Shown piece after piece: positions 8,530 to 17,520 of a stretch of DNA of 64,000 bases. Every line of letters starts with the position of its first letter. Positions within the stretch are counted from its first letter, which is position 1. The stretch covers positions 76,510-140,509 of the forward strand of contig DYLX01000003.1 in the NCBI GenBank assembly GCA_020721875.1, in the 5' to 3' direction. The translations under genes and the position numbers were made by a program. The notes under the pieces were generated by a model. The model saw only the letters and a list, made by a program, of their open reading frames with translations, made no database searches and was not told where the DNA came from. This stretch comes from Leptospira biflexa. Its GTDB lineage: Bacteria > Spirochaetota > Spirochaetia > Treponematales > Rectinemataceae.

Positions 8530-10008
8530 TCACTCACCCCTCATTGCGATAACAGGCTCGATCCGTAGCGCAACGATCGTCGGATACCACGAAGCTCCAA
8601 GCCCCATGACGAGAATCCAAATAAAAGCTCTAAGCGCCGCGCCGCCAGAGACCATCGGCTTCAGCACTTGCCCTCCGAAGAGCGCTTCGAAAAAGAGATT
8701 CGGCGCAGGTATTCCAATCTTGCCAAGTGCGAGCAGCACGATGAGCCCCACAAGGAGCCCCGCCACGCCCGCGATAATCGCGAGGAATGTCGTCTCGTAA
8801 AGGATCATGCTGCGCACCACCCTCCGCTTTGCTCCAATAGCCCTGAGCGTTCCTATTTCGTATAGGCGCTCGTTTACCGAAATAATCAGCACATTCATCA
8901 TGATCATGACGACAACAACCGCCACCACCGCCACAAGGAGATCGAAGGCGAGCCGGATCGTCACCGCCGTGCGCGCCACCGCTCCCGCGCCCGCCACCCA
9001 GTTCTGCACTCGATCGCCGTCTCCAATCTGTTTTGCGTAGGCTGTGAGATCGGAGAGGAGTTTATTCGTATTGGCGCCAGGGGCAGCCCGAATGAGAAGG
9101 AATTGCCAGGCGGGAATGAGGGTCGGCGCCACGGCGGTGATAGTCGCGGGCATGCTTGTCGGGGCGCTGGTCGGGTCCGATGAGGAAGCGGCGGTACTCG
9201 TTTGGGTGGAAGCCTCTATGGAGCCAACAAAAAGATTACTGAAAATGCTGTTGGGATCGAAGCTCGACACAAATGCGGCTTCCTGTACGCTGAGCTTAGG
9301 AGCGCCGTCGCGGAGGCTCGCAAACCCAAGGAGGTCGCGCATCGTGTCTGCGTCGACAAGGGTGATGCCCGCAAGCTGCCGATTGCTCTGATTGAATTTG
9401 ATAACGCCCGCCACGGTGACCTCGCGGATGACTGTTCCCGCTGAATTGGCGAGCGCGGTCATGATGATCTTGGTACCGGGCTTCACGGGAGTCGACGCGC
9501 TCCTATTGATCATCGCGAGCGTAGGCTCAGAGAGAAGCACCCATGGGCCATCGCCGTCTTTCGGCCATGCGCCGCTCACCAGCGTCACATTGTTGGGAAA
9601 GAAACTGCGGTAATTATCCGCGTTGACGCCAAAACAGTAGCCTGAACCGAGTTCGGTTTCGCCTATGCCGAAGGAAACCTGACCGCTGAGGATCGGCAGC
9701 GTCGCGGCGACATCCTTTCGCTTTGAGAGAAAATCCTGATATTTATTTATCGCGGCGATGTGCGGCAGCACCTCTTCGCTTCCCGCGGTCTCACCGAGCA
9801 CCGTGGTGGGGAACTCCGTCGGGCCAGTGACCATGAGGTCGCCGGTGTAGCCCTGCACAAACATGCGCTCGAGCCCCGAAAGCGCTGTGTCGATGAGAGA
9901 ATTCCCCAAAAAGAGAATGAGGATTCCCAATCCCATAATCATGCCTATTAGGAAGGATTTTCGCCAATGAAGACCGAGATTGCCCCACGCGAGGCGAGCA
10001 GCGATCAT
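8530..10008 (-). CDS. FtsX/MacB-type ABC permease (first subunit)
   Basis: A 492-residue permease of the same class as its downstream neighbour: one N-terminal membrane segment near 19-40, a periplasmic MacB-like domain that includes a Ser/Thr/Pro/Ala-rich loop around 265-300, and three C-terminal membrane segments with the coupling helix sequence NERLYEIGTLRAIGAKRR. The start overlaps the stop of the ATPase gene by four bases, indicating translational coupling. The substrate is unknown. Two different FtsX subunits plus one ATPase recall LolCDE rather than the homodimeric MacB. Confidence 0.9.
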   Translation of the reverse strand: MIAARLAWGNLGLHWRKSFLIGMIMGLGILILFLGNSLIDTALSGLERMFVQGYTGDLMVTGPTEFPTTVLGETAGSEEVLPHIAAINKYQDFLSKRKDVAATLPILSGQVSFGIGETELGSGYCFGVNADNYRSFFPNNVTLVSGAWPKDGDGPWVLLSEPTLAMINRSASTPVKPGTKIIMTALANSAGTVIREVTVAGVIKFNQSNRQLAGITLVDADTMRDLLGFASLRDGAPKLSVQEAAFVSSFDPNSIFSNLFVGSIEASTQTSTAASSSDPTSAPTSMPATITAVAPTLIPAWQFLLIRAAPGANTNKLLSDLTAYAKQIGDGDRVQNWVAGAGAVARTAVTIRLAFDLLVAVVAVVVVMIMMNVLIISVNERLYEIGTLRAIGAKRRVVRSMILYETTFLAIIAGVAGLLVGLIVLLALGKIGIPAPNLFFEALFGGQVLKPMVSGGAALRAFIWILVMGLGASWYPTIVALRIEPVIAMRGE

Positions 10009-10751
10009 AGGCTCTCCACCTCAGCCGCGCGGCTTATGCGCGTTGAAACCTTATTTCTTCGCCGATCCTCGACGATCCTGCCATCTTTAAGGCGGATAAT
10101 GTGGTCTGCCTCCTCGACGATTTCGGGGTCGTGAGTGCTGAAGATGAAGGTCGTTCCGAATGTCTCGTTCATGTGATGCATGAGGCGGAGAATGCCCTCG
10201 CCCGTAGCTGAGTCGAGGTTCGCCGTGGGCTCGTCCGCGAGCACGATAGCGGGCTTCATAACGAGGGCGCGGGCTATGGCAATGCGTTGGCGCTGGCCGC
10301 CGGAGAGCTCCGCGGGTTTGTGAAGCATGCGATCTTTAAGGCCGACGCTCTCGACGAGGTAGTCTACCCAGTCCTTTCTCTCAGCTTTGCGCTCACTGCT
10401 CTGATTGTCTAAAAGAAGAGGAAGTTCCACATTTTCACGAATATTGAGCACCGGGATAAGGTTGAAGGTTTGAAAAATGAAGCCGATCGACTTGTGGCGC
10501 AGTTCGGTGAGGCTGTCGTCGTCGAGATCGCTTGTGTTCTTGCCGTGCACGATAACAGTTCCAGAGGTCGGCTTGTCGACACAACCGATGAGATTGAGGA
10601 TGGTCGTTTTCCCTGAACCCGAAGGCCCCGCGATGCTCACAAAGTCTCCCGCGCGAATATTAAGAGAAATATCCTTGAGGGCGTCCACTTCGACCGTATC
10701 GAGAAAGTAGACCTTCTTCACTTTTTCTAGACTGATGATGACGTCGGACAT
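10005..10751 (-). CDS. LolD/MacB-type ABC transporter ATPase
   Basis: A 248-residue ATPase with Walker A GPSGSGKTT (about 40-48), Q-loop FQTFNLIP, signature LSGGQRQR, Walker B VLADEPTANLD and the H-loop in STHDPE. The DEPTANLD Walker B and the overall length are typical of the LolD/MacB/FtsE subgroup that works with FtsX permeases. It is the first gene of a seven-gene minus-strand operon (ATPase, two permeases, LolA-like, beta-barrel, response regulator, kinase). Its ATG at 10751 has an AGGAAGT site close upstream. Confidence 0.93.
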   Translation of the reverse strand: MSDVIISLEKVKKVYFLDTVEVDALKDISLNIRAGDFVSIAGPSGSGKTTILNLIGCVDKPTSGTVIVHGKNTSDLDDDSLTELRHKSIGFIFQTFNLIPVLNIRENVELPLLLDNQSSERKAERKDWVDYLVESVGLKDRMLHKPAELSGGQRQRIAIARALVMKPAIVLADEPTANLDSATGEGILRLMHHMNETFGTTFIFSTHDPEIVEEADHIIRLKDGRIVEDRRRNKVSTRISRAAEVESL

Positions 10752-10850
10752 GGCACTTCCTTAGGTAAATTTCACTGTGAATCCTACTGTGCCGCGCCAG
10801 CGTATTCCATACGAGAAGCTTGAAAATACAATGAATAATTATAACAGGCC

Positions 10851-10886
10851 TTGGACAATCGCCCACCCAAGGCTATACTCGAGCGC
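10851..10886 (+). promoter_or_regulatory. Promoter of the ubiD operon, probably leaderless
   Basis: TTGGAC at 10851-10856 and TATACT at 10874-10879 are separated by 17 bp, close to the sigma-70 consensus. The ubiD ATG at 10887 lies eight bases after the -10 element, where transcription would begin, and no ribosome-binding site is present. The mRNA may therefore start at or next to the initiation codon. Confidence 0.6.
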
Positions 10887-12341
10887 ATGGCATACCGTGG
10901 TCTTCAGGATTTCATCGCGCTCCTCGAAACGAAAGGTGAACTCGTGCGCATCGCGGTCGAAGTCGATCCCATTCTCGAAATCGGGGAGATCGCGGACCGC
11001 GTCATGCGCCGGGCAGGGCCTGCCCTGCTCTTCGAGCACGTACGCGGCTCGAAGTGGCCGCTCCTAATCAACGCCTATGGCTCAGAGAAGAGAATGGCAT
11101 GGGCGCTCGGAGCGGAGAGTCTCGACGCGAAAGCTGCCGAAATCGAATCGCTCATCTCATGGGCATGGAGCCAGGTGAGGGACTTTTCATTCCTCTCAGC
11201 GCTTCCCGAGGCGCTTCCCAAGCTTTCGGTGGCTCACTCGCTCATGCCAAAAAAAGTCCGCCGTGCGCCCTGTCGCGAAGTTGCGGACGAGGGCGGCTTT
11301 GAAAGTTTGCCAATCATCAAGTGCTGGCCCCAGGATGGCGGACGCTTTCTCACGCTACCTGTGGTCTGCACGGTCGATCCCGAGACGAAGGCGCAGAATT
11401 GGGGCATGTACCGCATGCAAGTTTACGACAACCGAAGCGCGGGCATGCACTGGCATGTCCACAAGGACGGAGCCCACTTCTCACAGAAGTATGCAAGATT
11501 GGGCCGACGCATGCCGGTCGTCGTTGCGCTGGGTGGAGACCCCGCCGTTACCTACGCGTCCACCGCCCCGCTCCCGGAGGGTATCTGGGAAGCAATGTTC
11601 GCGGGCTTTCTGCGCGGCAAGGCCACCGAAGTCGTCGAGATCGGCGACACAGGAATTCTCGCGCCCGCCGACGCCGAGTTCATCCTCGAGGGCTACGTCG
11701 ATCCCGGCGAGACAAGGCTCGAGGGCCCCTTTGGCGATCACACGGGCTTCTACTCCCTCCCCGACCTGTACCCCGTCTTCCATCTCGAGCGGATCACGAG
11801 GCGTACAAACCCCGTCTACCCCGCTACCATCGTCGGCATTCCGCCCAAAGAGGACTGCTTCCTCGCCAAGGCAACCGAGCGCCTCTTCCTACCTCTCCTC
11901 AAACAGCTCTGCCCCGAAATCAGCGACATTAATATGCCGCTCGAGGGCGTCTTTCACAACTGCGTTCTCGTTTCGATCAAGAAGCGCTACCCGGGCCAGG
12001 CGCGCAAAGTAATGCACTTTCTTTGGGGCATGGGGCAGCTGATGTACACTAAGATGATCGTCGTGGTCGACGATGACATCTCAGTCCAGGACCTCTCGAT
12101 GGTGGCCTGGCGTACCTTCAACAATATCGACGCGAGCCGCGACTTTGAACTGTCGGAGGGCCCGCTCGATGCCCTCGACCACTCCTCACCCCAACCACGA
12201 TATGGTACTCGCCTCGGCATCGATGCCACGCGTAAGTTGCCCGAAGAAGGTCACCCGCGCGAGTGGCCGGATCCGCTCGAAATGACGCCCAACATCGTCG
12301 AGCTCGTAAACAAACGCTGGAGCGAGTATGGCATCGGGTGA
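10887..12341 (+). CDS. ubiD: UbiD-family prenyl-FMN-dependent decarboxylase
   Basis: A 484-residue UbiD-family protein, the usual length. These cytoplasmic enzymes use prenylated FMN to decarboxylate aromatic or unsaturated acids. Visible family features are the N-terminal AYRGLQDFIALLE, the prFMN/metal region YRMQVYDNRSAGMHWH and the catalytic Glu-containing stretch GETRLEGPFGDHTGFYS, followed by RRTNPVYPATIVG. The start at 10887 matches typical UbiD N-termini, and no ribosome site is seen. Its end overlaps the UbiA-like gene by 14 bases, and ubiX, which makes the cofactor, is two genes on. The likely substrate is a prenylated aromatic acid made by the neighbouring UbiA, which is inference. 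Confidence 0.93.
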   Translation: MAYRGLQDFIALLETKGELVRIAVEVDPILEIGEIADRVMRRAGPALLFEHVRGSKWPLLINAYGSEKRMAWALGAESLDAKAAEIESLISWAWSQVRDFSFLSALPEALPKLSVAHSLMPKKVRRAPCREVADEGGFESLPIIKCWPQDGGRFLTLPVVCTVDPETKAQNWGMYRMQVYDNRSAGMHWHVHKDGAHFSQKYARLGRRMPVVVALGGDPAVTYASTAPLPEGIWEAMFAGFLRGKATEVVEIGDTGILAPADAEFILEGYVDPGETRLEGPFGDHTGFYSLPDLYPVFHLERITRRTNPVYPATIVGIPPKEDCFLAKATERLFLPLLKQLCPEISDINMPLEGVFHNCVLVSIKKRYPGQARKVMHFLWGMGQLMYTKMIVVVDDDISVQDLSMVAWRTFNNIDASRDFELSEGPLDALDHSSPQPRYGTRLGIDATRKLPEEGHPREWPDPLEMTPNIVELVNKRWSEYGIG

Positions 12342-13284
12342 ACGCGAGCGAGAGCATTTCAGTGCGGCGCGCAGGAAGGCGCGCCTGGATCGCGGCACAA
12401 GCATCCACCAACGCGTCTTACGTCCTGTCTTTCACCGCCTCAACGCAATCGGCGACTCCGTAATGATCACGCATACCCTTTTTTCCCTCCCCTTTGTAGT
12501 GAGCGCGATTCTCCTTGAGACCAATGGGCAACCTCCCTTCTGGAAGTTGTTTTGGATTGTGGTGGCGGCCTTTGGCGCACGCAACGCCGCGAACGCCCTC
12601 AACCGCATCATCGACAAAGACATAGACGCGAAAAATCCTCGAACCGCAGGTCGCCACCTTCCCTCAGGGCGTCTGTCTGCGCGTGACCTTTGGATCTTCA
12701 CCGCTGTAATGCTCGCGTTCCTCGTGCTCGGTGCTGCCATGCTCAACCTTTTGTGCCTCGCCCTCTTGCCTGCCGCGGGCATTTTGCTCTTCGGCTACTC
12801 ATACACCAAGCGCTTCACATGGCTCGCACACTACTGGCTTGGGCTGGCCTGTTCCGCCGCGACCATGGGTGCCTTTCTCGGCATTTCTGGCGCATTTCAC
12901 CTCCGCTATTTCCCGCTCACCGCGGGAGTCGCACTCTGGGTTGCAGGATTCGACATCATCTACGCGCTCCAAGACATCGAGTTCGACCGTGGAGAACACC
13001 TCTACTCGGTACCTGCATGCTTCGGCGAGCGTGGCGCGCGCACTCTCGCAGCACTGACTCACCTTGCCGCATATAGCGGATTTGCAAGCATTTATCTATT
13101 CTGGAGGACACCAGGATTATTTTCAGCGATCGCGCTCGCCGCGTGCGCAATCCTCATCACCGCCGAACATGTGATTTCAACGCGCAAATCCGCGTCGCGC
13201 ATACAATTTGCAGCATATACCATAAATCAGATAATCCCCATTATTTTCCTATGCGGGATTGCGTTAGATATCTACCTCGGCTAA
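12328..13284 (+). CDS. ubiA: UbiA-family prenyltransferase
   Basis: A 318-residue membrane protein of the 4-hydroxybenzoate prenyltransferase family. The first Asp-rich motif is NALNRIIDKDIDAKNPRT (about 90-107) and the second is YALQDIEFDR (about 216-225); both bind the Mg-diphosphate of the prenyl donor. Eight to nine hydrophobic segments follow the N-terminal basic region. It overlaps ubiD by 14 bases with a GGAG site inside the end of that gene. Together with ubiD and ubiX it could make a prenylated, decarboxylated quinone precursor (ubiquinone-like or futalosine-type menaquinone late steps). No other quinone gene is in the window. Confidence 0.92.
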   Translation: MASGEREREHFSAARRKARLDRGTSIHQRVLRPVFHRLNAIGDSVMITHTLFSLPFVVSAILLETNGQPPFWKLFWIVVAAFGARNAANALNRIIDKDIDAKNPRTAGRHLPSGRLSARDLWIFTAVMLAFLVLGAAMLNLLCLALLPAAGILLFGYSYTKRFTWLAHYWLGLACSAATMGAFLGISGAFHLRYFPLTAGVALWVAGFDIIYALQDIEFDRGEHLYSVPACFGERGARTLAALTHLAAYSGFASIYLFWRTPGLFSAIALAACAILITAEHVISTRKSASRIQFAAYTINQIIPIIFLCGIALDIYLG

Positions 13285-13293
13285 AATGACAGT

Positions 13294-13899
13294 ATGGCTC
13301 TGCGGTACCTTGTCTGCATAACCGGCGCATCGGGCGCGTTATATTCACTCCGTCTGATGTCGGCGCTGGCGGCGAGGGGAGTCACGCTTCATGTCACCGC
13401 GAGTTCCTGGGGTGCCCGTGTCCTGTTGGAAGAAACCGGCAGACCGCTCGGCTATTGGCTCGGGAAACTGCGCACGCAGGGTGGCCCCGACGGCGGCCCC
13501 GCCCTCATCACCCTTCATAATAGCAACGACTTCTCCTCGGCCATCGCCTCGGGTTCCTTCCGCCTACAAGGTACCGTGATCGCGCCATGCTCTATGGGCA
13601 CCCTCGGCGCCCTTGCCACCGGTACCTGCTCAAATCTGATTCACAGGGCCGGTGCAGTCGCGCTCAAAGAAGGCTGGCCTCTCATTATCGTGCCTCGGGA
13701 GACACCACTCTCCCTCATTTCTCTACGGGCTATGGCTCAGCTCAAAGAGGCCGGGGCGGTCATCCTCCCCGCATCGCCCTCGTTCTACAGCAAACCCCGC
13801 GATATCGAATCTCTTGTCGACACCGTCGTGTACCGAGTGCTTGACCATCTTAGCATAATCGATAAAAATGCATTCAGATGGAGTCGAGAGGAGCTATAA
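13294..13899 (+). CDS. ubiX: UbiX flavin prenyltransferase
   Basis: A 201-residue flavoprotein of normal UbiX length, which attaches dimethylallyl phosphate to FMN to give the prenyl-FMN used by UbiD. Diagnostic motifs are ITGASGALYSLRL at the N-terminus, the IAPCSMGTLGALATGT stretch near 93 and VPRETPLS near 132 (Arg binding the phosphate). It begins 9 bp after the UbiA gene and ends 5 bp before the binding-protein gene, so it is inside the same operon. No clear ribosome site precedes it. Confidence 0.94.
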   Translation: MALRYLVCITGASGALYSLRLMSALAARGVTLHVTASSWGARVLLEETGRPLGYWLGKLRTQGGPDGGPALITLHNSNDFSSAIASGSFRLQGTVIAPCSMGTLGALATGTCSNLIHRAGAVALKEGWPLIIVPRETPLSLISLRAMAQLKEAGAVILPASPSFYSKPRDIESLVDTVVYRVLDHLSIIDKNAFRWSREEL

Positions 13900-13904
13900 G
13901 TCCC

Positions 13905-14861
13905 ATGAAAATCGCATATCTACTCATATTCGCATTGATCACGGCAACGCAGTCGTTCGTGCAGACCACTGTGCCCACGGGTGCTCCAACGAGTGCAAAT
14001 ACGCCGCACACAACTCTTAAAATCGGCATTTTCGCCGACGCTGATTCGCTGCCGCTCATCGTCGCGGACACCGAGGGCCTCTTTGCCCAGGAGGGCGTAA
14101 AGGTTGAACTTGTGCGCTTCTCGAGTGCGATCGAGCGCGATTCGGCGCTCCATGCGGGCAAAATCGACGGCGCAGTGACCGATGTGCTCGCTGTTGTTCT
14201 GGCCAATCAGGGTGGCTTTCCGCTGAGAATCACAAGCCTCACCAATGGACGCTACGGCGTGGCGGTCTCCCCGGACTCCACCATTACTTCGATGCAGGGG
14301 CTCGAGGGCAAGGATGTCGCCGTCTCTCTCAATACCATTATCCACTACTTCGCAGAATGGAGCGCAACGCAGGCCAAAATGAGCCCATCCGCCATGCGCC
14401 TTGTGCCAATACCCAAGATGCCGGTGCGCCTTGAGATGCTACTTGCGGGCAAGCTCGCAGCCGCGGTCATGCCCGAGCCCTTCCTTACCGAGGCAAAACT
14501 CCGCGGCGCACGCATTCTCGTCGCCTCCGATGACTCAGGCCTCGAGGCGGGAGTGATGGCCTTCCCAACCTCAACTATCGCGCGCGCCCCCAACGAGCTT
14601 GCAAGCTTCTACCGCGCCTACTGGAAAGCCGCTCAGCGCATCAACGAAACGCCCGATAAATATAGACAGGTTCTCGTCAATTCGCTCAGCTTTCCTGAAG
14701 ACGCCGCGCGTGCCTTCGTCTTTCCCTCTTATGTCGCGCCCCGGCTCCCCTCGCGGGCAAGCATAGAGAGTGCCGAACAGTGGCTTCTGGCGAAAGGGCT
14801 CATAAAGACCGCACCAGACCCCTCGAGCATTGTCGACGCGCGCCTGGTGGGCGGATGGTAA
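13905..14861 (+). CDS. NMT1/SsuA-type ABC substrate-binding protein
   Basis: A 318-residue periplasmic binding protein with a signal peptide at about 1-20 and no lipobox Cys. The mature part begins LKIGIFADADSLPLIVADTEGLF, the typical opening of the NMT1/ThiY/SsuA family, which binds nitrate, sulfonates, pyrimidines or aromatic acids. It lies 5 bp after ubiX and its last codons overlap the fused ABC gene by 7 bases. Linkage to ubiD-ubiA-ubiX suggests it delivers an aromatic precursor or related compound; the ligand cannot be read from sequence. MqnA and MqnD share this general fold but a signal peptide argues against either identity. Confidence 0.85.
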   Translation: MKIAYLLIFALITATQSFVQTTVPTGAPTSANTPHTTLKIGIFADADSLPLIVADTEGLFAQEGVKVELVRFSSAIERDSALHAGKIDGAVTDVLAVVLANQGGFPLRITSLTNGRYGVAVSPDSTITSMQGLEGKDVAVSLNTIIHYFAEWSATQAKMSPSAMRLVPIPKMPVRLEMLLAGKLAAAVMPEPFLTEAKLRGARILVASDDSGLEAGVMAFPTSTIARAPNELASFYRAYWKAAQRINETPDKYRQVLVNSLSFPEDAARAFVFPSYVAPRLPSRASIESAEQWLLAKGLIKTAPDPSSIVDARLVGGW

Positions 14862-16567
14862 GCCTCGACAATATCAGTTTTTCTTATACTGTACGCGGGA
14901 ACCCAATCCCCATCTTTTTACATTTTTCGACGAGGTTCGAGGAAGGACGGATCACTGCGGTAATAGGCCCCTCGGGTTGCGGCAAAACGACCCTCCTCAG
15001 GCTTATCGCTGGTCTTCTCTCTCCCCAGTTCGGCAATATCCAGACGCAGCGGTCGAGAATCGGTTTCATCTTTCAGGATTTCGGTCTCTTGCCGTGGCTG
15101 ACCGTCGAACGGAATGTCGGCTTGGGGCTCGAGGCACTCGGTGTGCCCATCGAGGAGCGCCGAAAGAGGGTCAACGACATTCTCGAAGAACTCGGGCTTT
15201 CCCAATGGCGAAAGGCATACCCAGTGCGACTTTCCGGAGGCATGCAACAGCGGGTTGCCATTGCGCGCGCGCTCGCCCTCGACGCCGACCTCATCCTCAT
15301 GGACGAACCATTTTCGAGCCTCGATGCCCTGACGCGCGAGTCGGTTCAGGACATGCTGCGCACGATCCAGCACACGCACCACAAAACCATCGTTATCGTC
15401 ACGCACTCAATCGAAGAAGCGGTGTACCTTGCCGACGATGTCCTTATCCTCGATGGATCGATGCCCGTAAAAACGGCACTATTACGGCACAATCCACATT
15501 TTTGGGAGGTAGACACCGAGCGCCTCCAGGATCTCGGCGAGGATCTCGGCGCGATGGTCCGCCACGAAGCGCCCCTTGCCCAAAGAGTGCCTCTTGCTCA
15601 GAGTGTGGCGCTTGCCCGCGGCCCCAGCTCCACTTCCGGCGAACGCATGCGGCAAACAAACCCGCGCGAGCACGAGGCATATCTGGAGGCGGTGGGCGGG
15701 CTCCGCCGCGCCTTCGACATTGCCGCTTCCCGCCCCCGGGACACCACGCTCAATGCCATGCCCTCTCCCTCCAGCCTCGAACCCGAACGAAGCCAGAATC
15801 TCGCGCCCTCGGTTGCGAAGTTTTTGGGAAAAACCGCGCAGATTGTCGGCGCGGCGCTATTCCTCAGCGCGTTGTGGTGGATCGCGGCGGTCCTCCTCAA
15901 GCGGCCCTTTCTGCCCTCGCCCGCACTCGCCTTTGAGCGATTCATCCAGAATCTGCGCGACGGTGTCTTTACCGTCCACGTCGCGGCATCGGCGCGACGT
16001 GTGTTCCTGGCCATCCTCATCGCGGGGCCACTCGCGTGGTTTCTTGGCTTACTCGCGGGAAGAGTGAGAATTTTCGATAATTTCTTCGCGCCGCTCGTCT
16101 ACCTCCTTCACCCCCTGCCTAAAGTAGCCTTTTTACCGCTGCTCATGCTTTTCCTCGGCCTTGGAGACGCGTCAAAAGTCACACTCATGGGGCTTGTAAT
16201 CTTCGGACAGCTCTTTGTTACGGGGCGAGACGCCTCGAAAGCGATTCCCTCCGCGCTTATCGACAGCGTGCGAGTACTCGGTTTTTCACCGATGTCGATC
16301 GTTCGCCTCGTCATCGCACCCTCAACCGCGCCTTCCCTCATGTCGGCGCTCAGGGTGAGCCTTGGCACCTCGATTGCCGTGCTCTTTCTCTCGGAGACTT
16401 TCGCCTCGGTCGACGGGCTCGGCTGGTATATCATGGATGCCTGGTCGCGCATCGATTACCCCGACATGTACGCGGCGATTCTCGCGCTCTCGCTTTTTGG
16501 ACTCGTCCTCTACCTCATCATCGACGCCATTGAGGCATACCTTCTCAGGTGGCGAGAGCGAAACTGA
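14855..16567 (+). CDS. Fused ABC importer: SsuB-like ATPase joined to SsuC-like permease
   Basis: A 570-residue fusion. The N-terminal ATPase (about 1-230) shows Walker [10 protein letters not shown] at 38-46, the Q-loop FQDFGLLPW, signature LSGGMQQR at 126-133 and Walker [13 protein letters not shown] at 146-157. A linker (about 235-325) contains two near-repeats [12 protein letters not shown]. The C-terminal permease (about 330-570) has about six membrane segments and the BPD-type EAA-loop region ending [12 protein letters not shown]. These two subunits are normally separate. The ATG at 14855 overlaps the end of the binding-protein gene, giving a two-gene importer of the nitrate/sulfonate/pyrimidine class. 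Confidence 0.9.
   Translation: MVSLDNISFSYTVRGNPIPIFLHFSTRFEEGRITAVIGPSGCGKTTLLRLIAGLLSPQFGNIQTQRSRIGFIFQDFGLLPWLTVERNVGLGLEALGVPIEERRKRVNDILEELGLSQWRKAYPVRLSGGMQQRVAIARALALDADLILMDEPFSSLDALTRESVQDMLRTIQHTHHKTIVIVTHSIEEAVYLADDVLILDGSMPVKTALLRHNPHFWEVDTERLQDLGEDLGAMVRHEAPLAQRVPLAQSVALARGPSSTSGERMRQTNPREHEAYLEAVGGLRRAFDIAASRPRDTTLNAMPSPSSLEPERSQNLAPSVAKFLGKTAQIVGAALFLSALWWIAAVLLKRPFLPSPALAFERFIQNLRDGVFTVHVAASARRVFLAILIAGPLAWFLGLLAGRVRIFDNFFAPLVYLLHPLPKVAFLPLLMLFLGLGDASKVTLMGLVIFGQLFVTGRDASKAIPSALIDSVRVLGFSPMSIVRLVIAPSTAPSLMSALRVSLGTSIAVLFLSETFASVDGLGWYIMDAWSRIDYPDMYAAILALSLFGLVLYLIIDAIEAYLLRWRERN
15572..15622 (+). repeat. Short direct repeat in the linker of the fused ABC protein
   Basis: Two imperfect 18-bp copies encode PLAQRV and PLAQSV, followed by a partial third unit (ALARGP). 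It falls in the linker between ATPase and permease and looks like a local duplication with no catalytic meaning. Confidence 0.45.
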
Positions 16568-16975
16568 GCCGCGCGCGCCGCCAGCCACCGGAGGCCAGCC
16601 GCTAGCCGCTAGCCGCCAACCTTCAGATTGGCCATAGGCCTCTCGTCAAACGACTGTTACAATTTTACACACATATATGAGTCATTCTAATACAAGTGTT
16701 TCTTAGAGAAATACTCCAAGGCTCCGCTTGTGGCGGCGCGCGCTCCATTCGCGCCATACCGCCCCATGGCTACTCTCGGAATCCATACCAACAGCTCAAG
16801 AAATCAAAATTATCTATTTTTATTATATATATTTATTTTAAGCTCTTTTGATTTCTATATTTTTGGCACATCTTTTGCTGCAATAATAGATGAGCGCCAA
16901 AAAGGGCTCCGGATGGGTGTCGAGATCCCGTGAGGATCCAAACCCACCGCATTCTCCGTTCAATGGAGGTTCATT
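16568..16975. other. Long non-coding region upstream of hsp20
   Basis: A 408-bp gap. The first part (16575-16625) is GC-rich with a short direct repeat of CAGCCGCTAGCCG units. The part from 16650 to 16900 is strikingly AT-rich for this window, with long T/A tracts at 16805-16860, as expected for a regulated heat-shock promoter or a curved DNA segment. I find no CIRCE inverted repeat and no confident -35/-10 pair next to the gene. Confidence 0.5.
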
Positions 16976-17398
16976 ATGAACAGCTTGGTACTTTACGAAA
17001 ACAATCCCTTTGATCTCTTCGAGAAATTCTTCAGCGACGATGTATGGTTGACCCCACGTCATCGCACTCCCGAAATCGATGTCTATGAAGAGAATAACAA
17101 CTATGTGCTCGAGGCTGATCTTCCCGGTTTGACTGAGAAGGACATCAAGCTTGAGGTGCGCAATGGCGAGCTCACCTTCTCTACCGCGAAAACCGAAAAG
17201 AGCGAAGAGCAGTCAAAGAAGGGTCGCTGGATCCGCAGAGAGCGCCGCGAGTTCCAATTCGCACGCAGCTTTACTCTCCCCGAGGATGTCGACGAGAACG
17301 GCATTCAAGCCACGTTCAAGAATGGCGTTCTGCAGGTGATCATGCCCAAAAAGCCCGAATCCACCCCAAAAACTATTGAGGTGAAGATCAACGCATAA
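16976..17398 (+). CDS. Small heat-shock protein, Hsp20/alpha-crystallin family
   Basis: A 140-residue chaperone of the usual size. The alpha-crystallin domain runs from about 24 to 125 (PEIDVYEENNNYVLEADLPG at the start, ENGIQATFKNGVLQVIMPKK at the end), with the conserved FKNGVL motif and a charged tail. Such proteins form oligomers that hold unfolded proteins in the cytoplasm. The ATG at 16976 follows a GGAGG site. It is monocistronic: preceded by a long AT-rich region and followed by a terminator at 17482. Confidence 0.96.
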   Translation: MNSLVLYENNPFDLFEKFFSDDVWLTPRHRTPEIDVYEENNNYVLEADLPGLTEKDIKLEVRNGELTFSTAKTEKSEEQSKKGRWIRRERREFQFARSFTLPEDVDENGIQATFKNGVLQVIMPKKPESTPKTIEVKINA

Positions 17399-17481
17399 AG
17401 AACCTTGCTTCGGTGCTCGCTCCACGCATTGGCACCGAACGCGCGGTACATCGCCAAAAGCGCCATGTGGACAGCACACAC

Positions 17482-17516
17482 AAGAGCCGGGCAATCACCC
17501 CGGCTCTTACTTTTTG
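17482..17516 (+). terminator. Intrinsic terminator after hsp20
   Basis: A perfect 10-bp stem, AAGAGCCGGG with CCCGGCTCTT, 7-base loop, followed by a run of five T after AC. It lies about 85 bp past the hsp20 stop. Confidence 0.88.
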
Positions 17517-17520
17517 TAAC

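Noticed and set aside
11263..12012. Open frame of 249 codons on the plus strand inside ubiD
   Set aside because: Out-of-frame overlap with ubiD; composition is the Arg/Ser-rich type typical of shadow frames.
14830..15936. Alternative 368-codon frame inside the fused ABC gene
   Set aside because: Arg/His/Pro-rich shadow of the ATPase frame that carries all ABC motifs.
16568..16975. CIRCE element or other HrcA operator before hsp20
   Set aside because: No TTAGCACTC-N9-GAGTGCTAA-type inverted repeat was found on reading the region.
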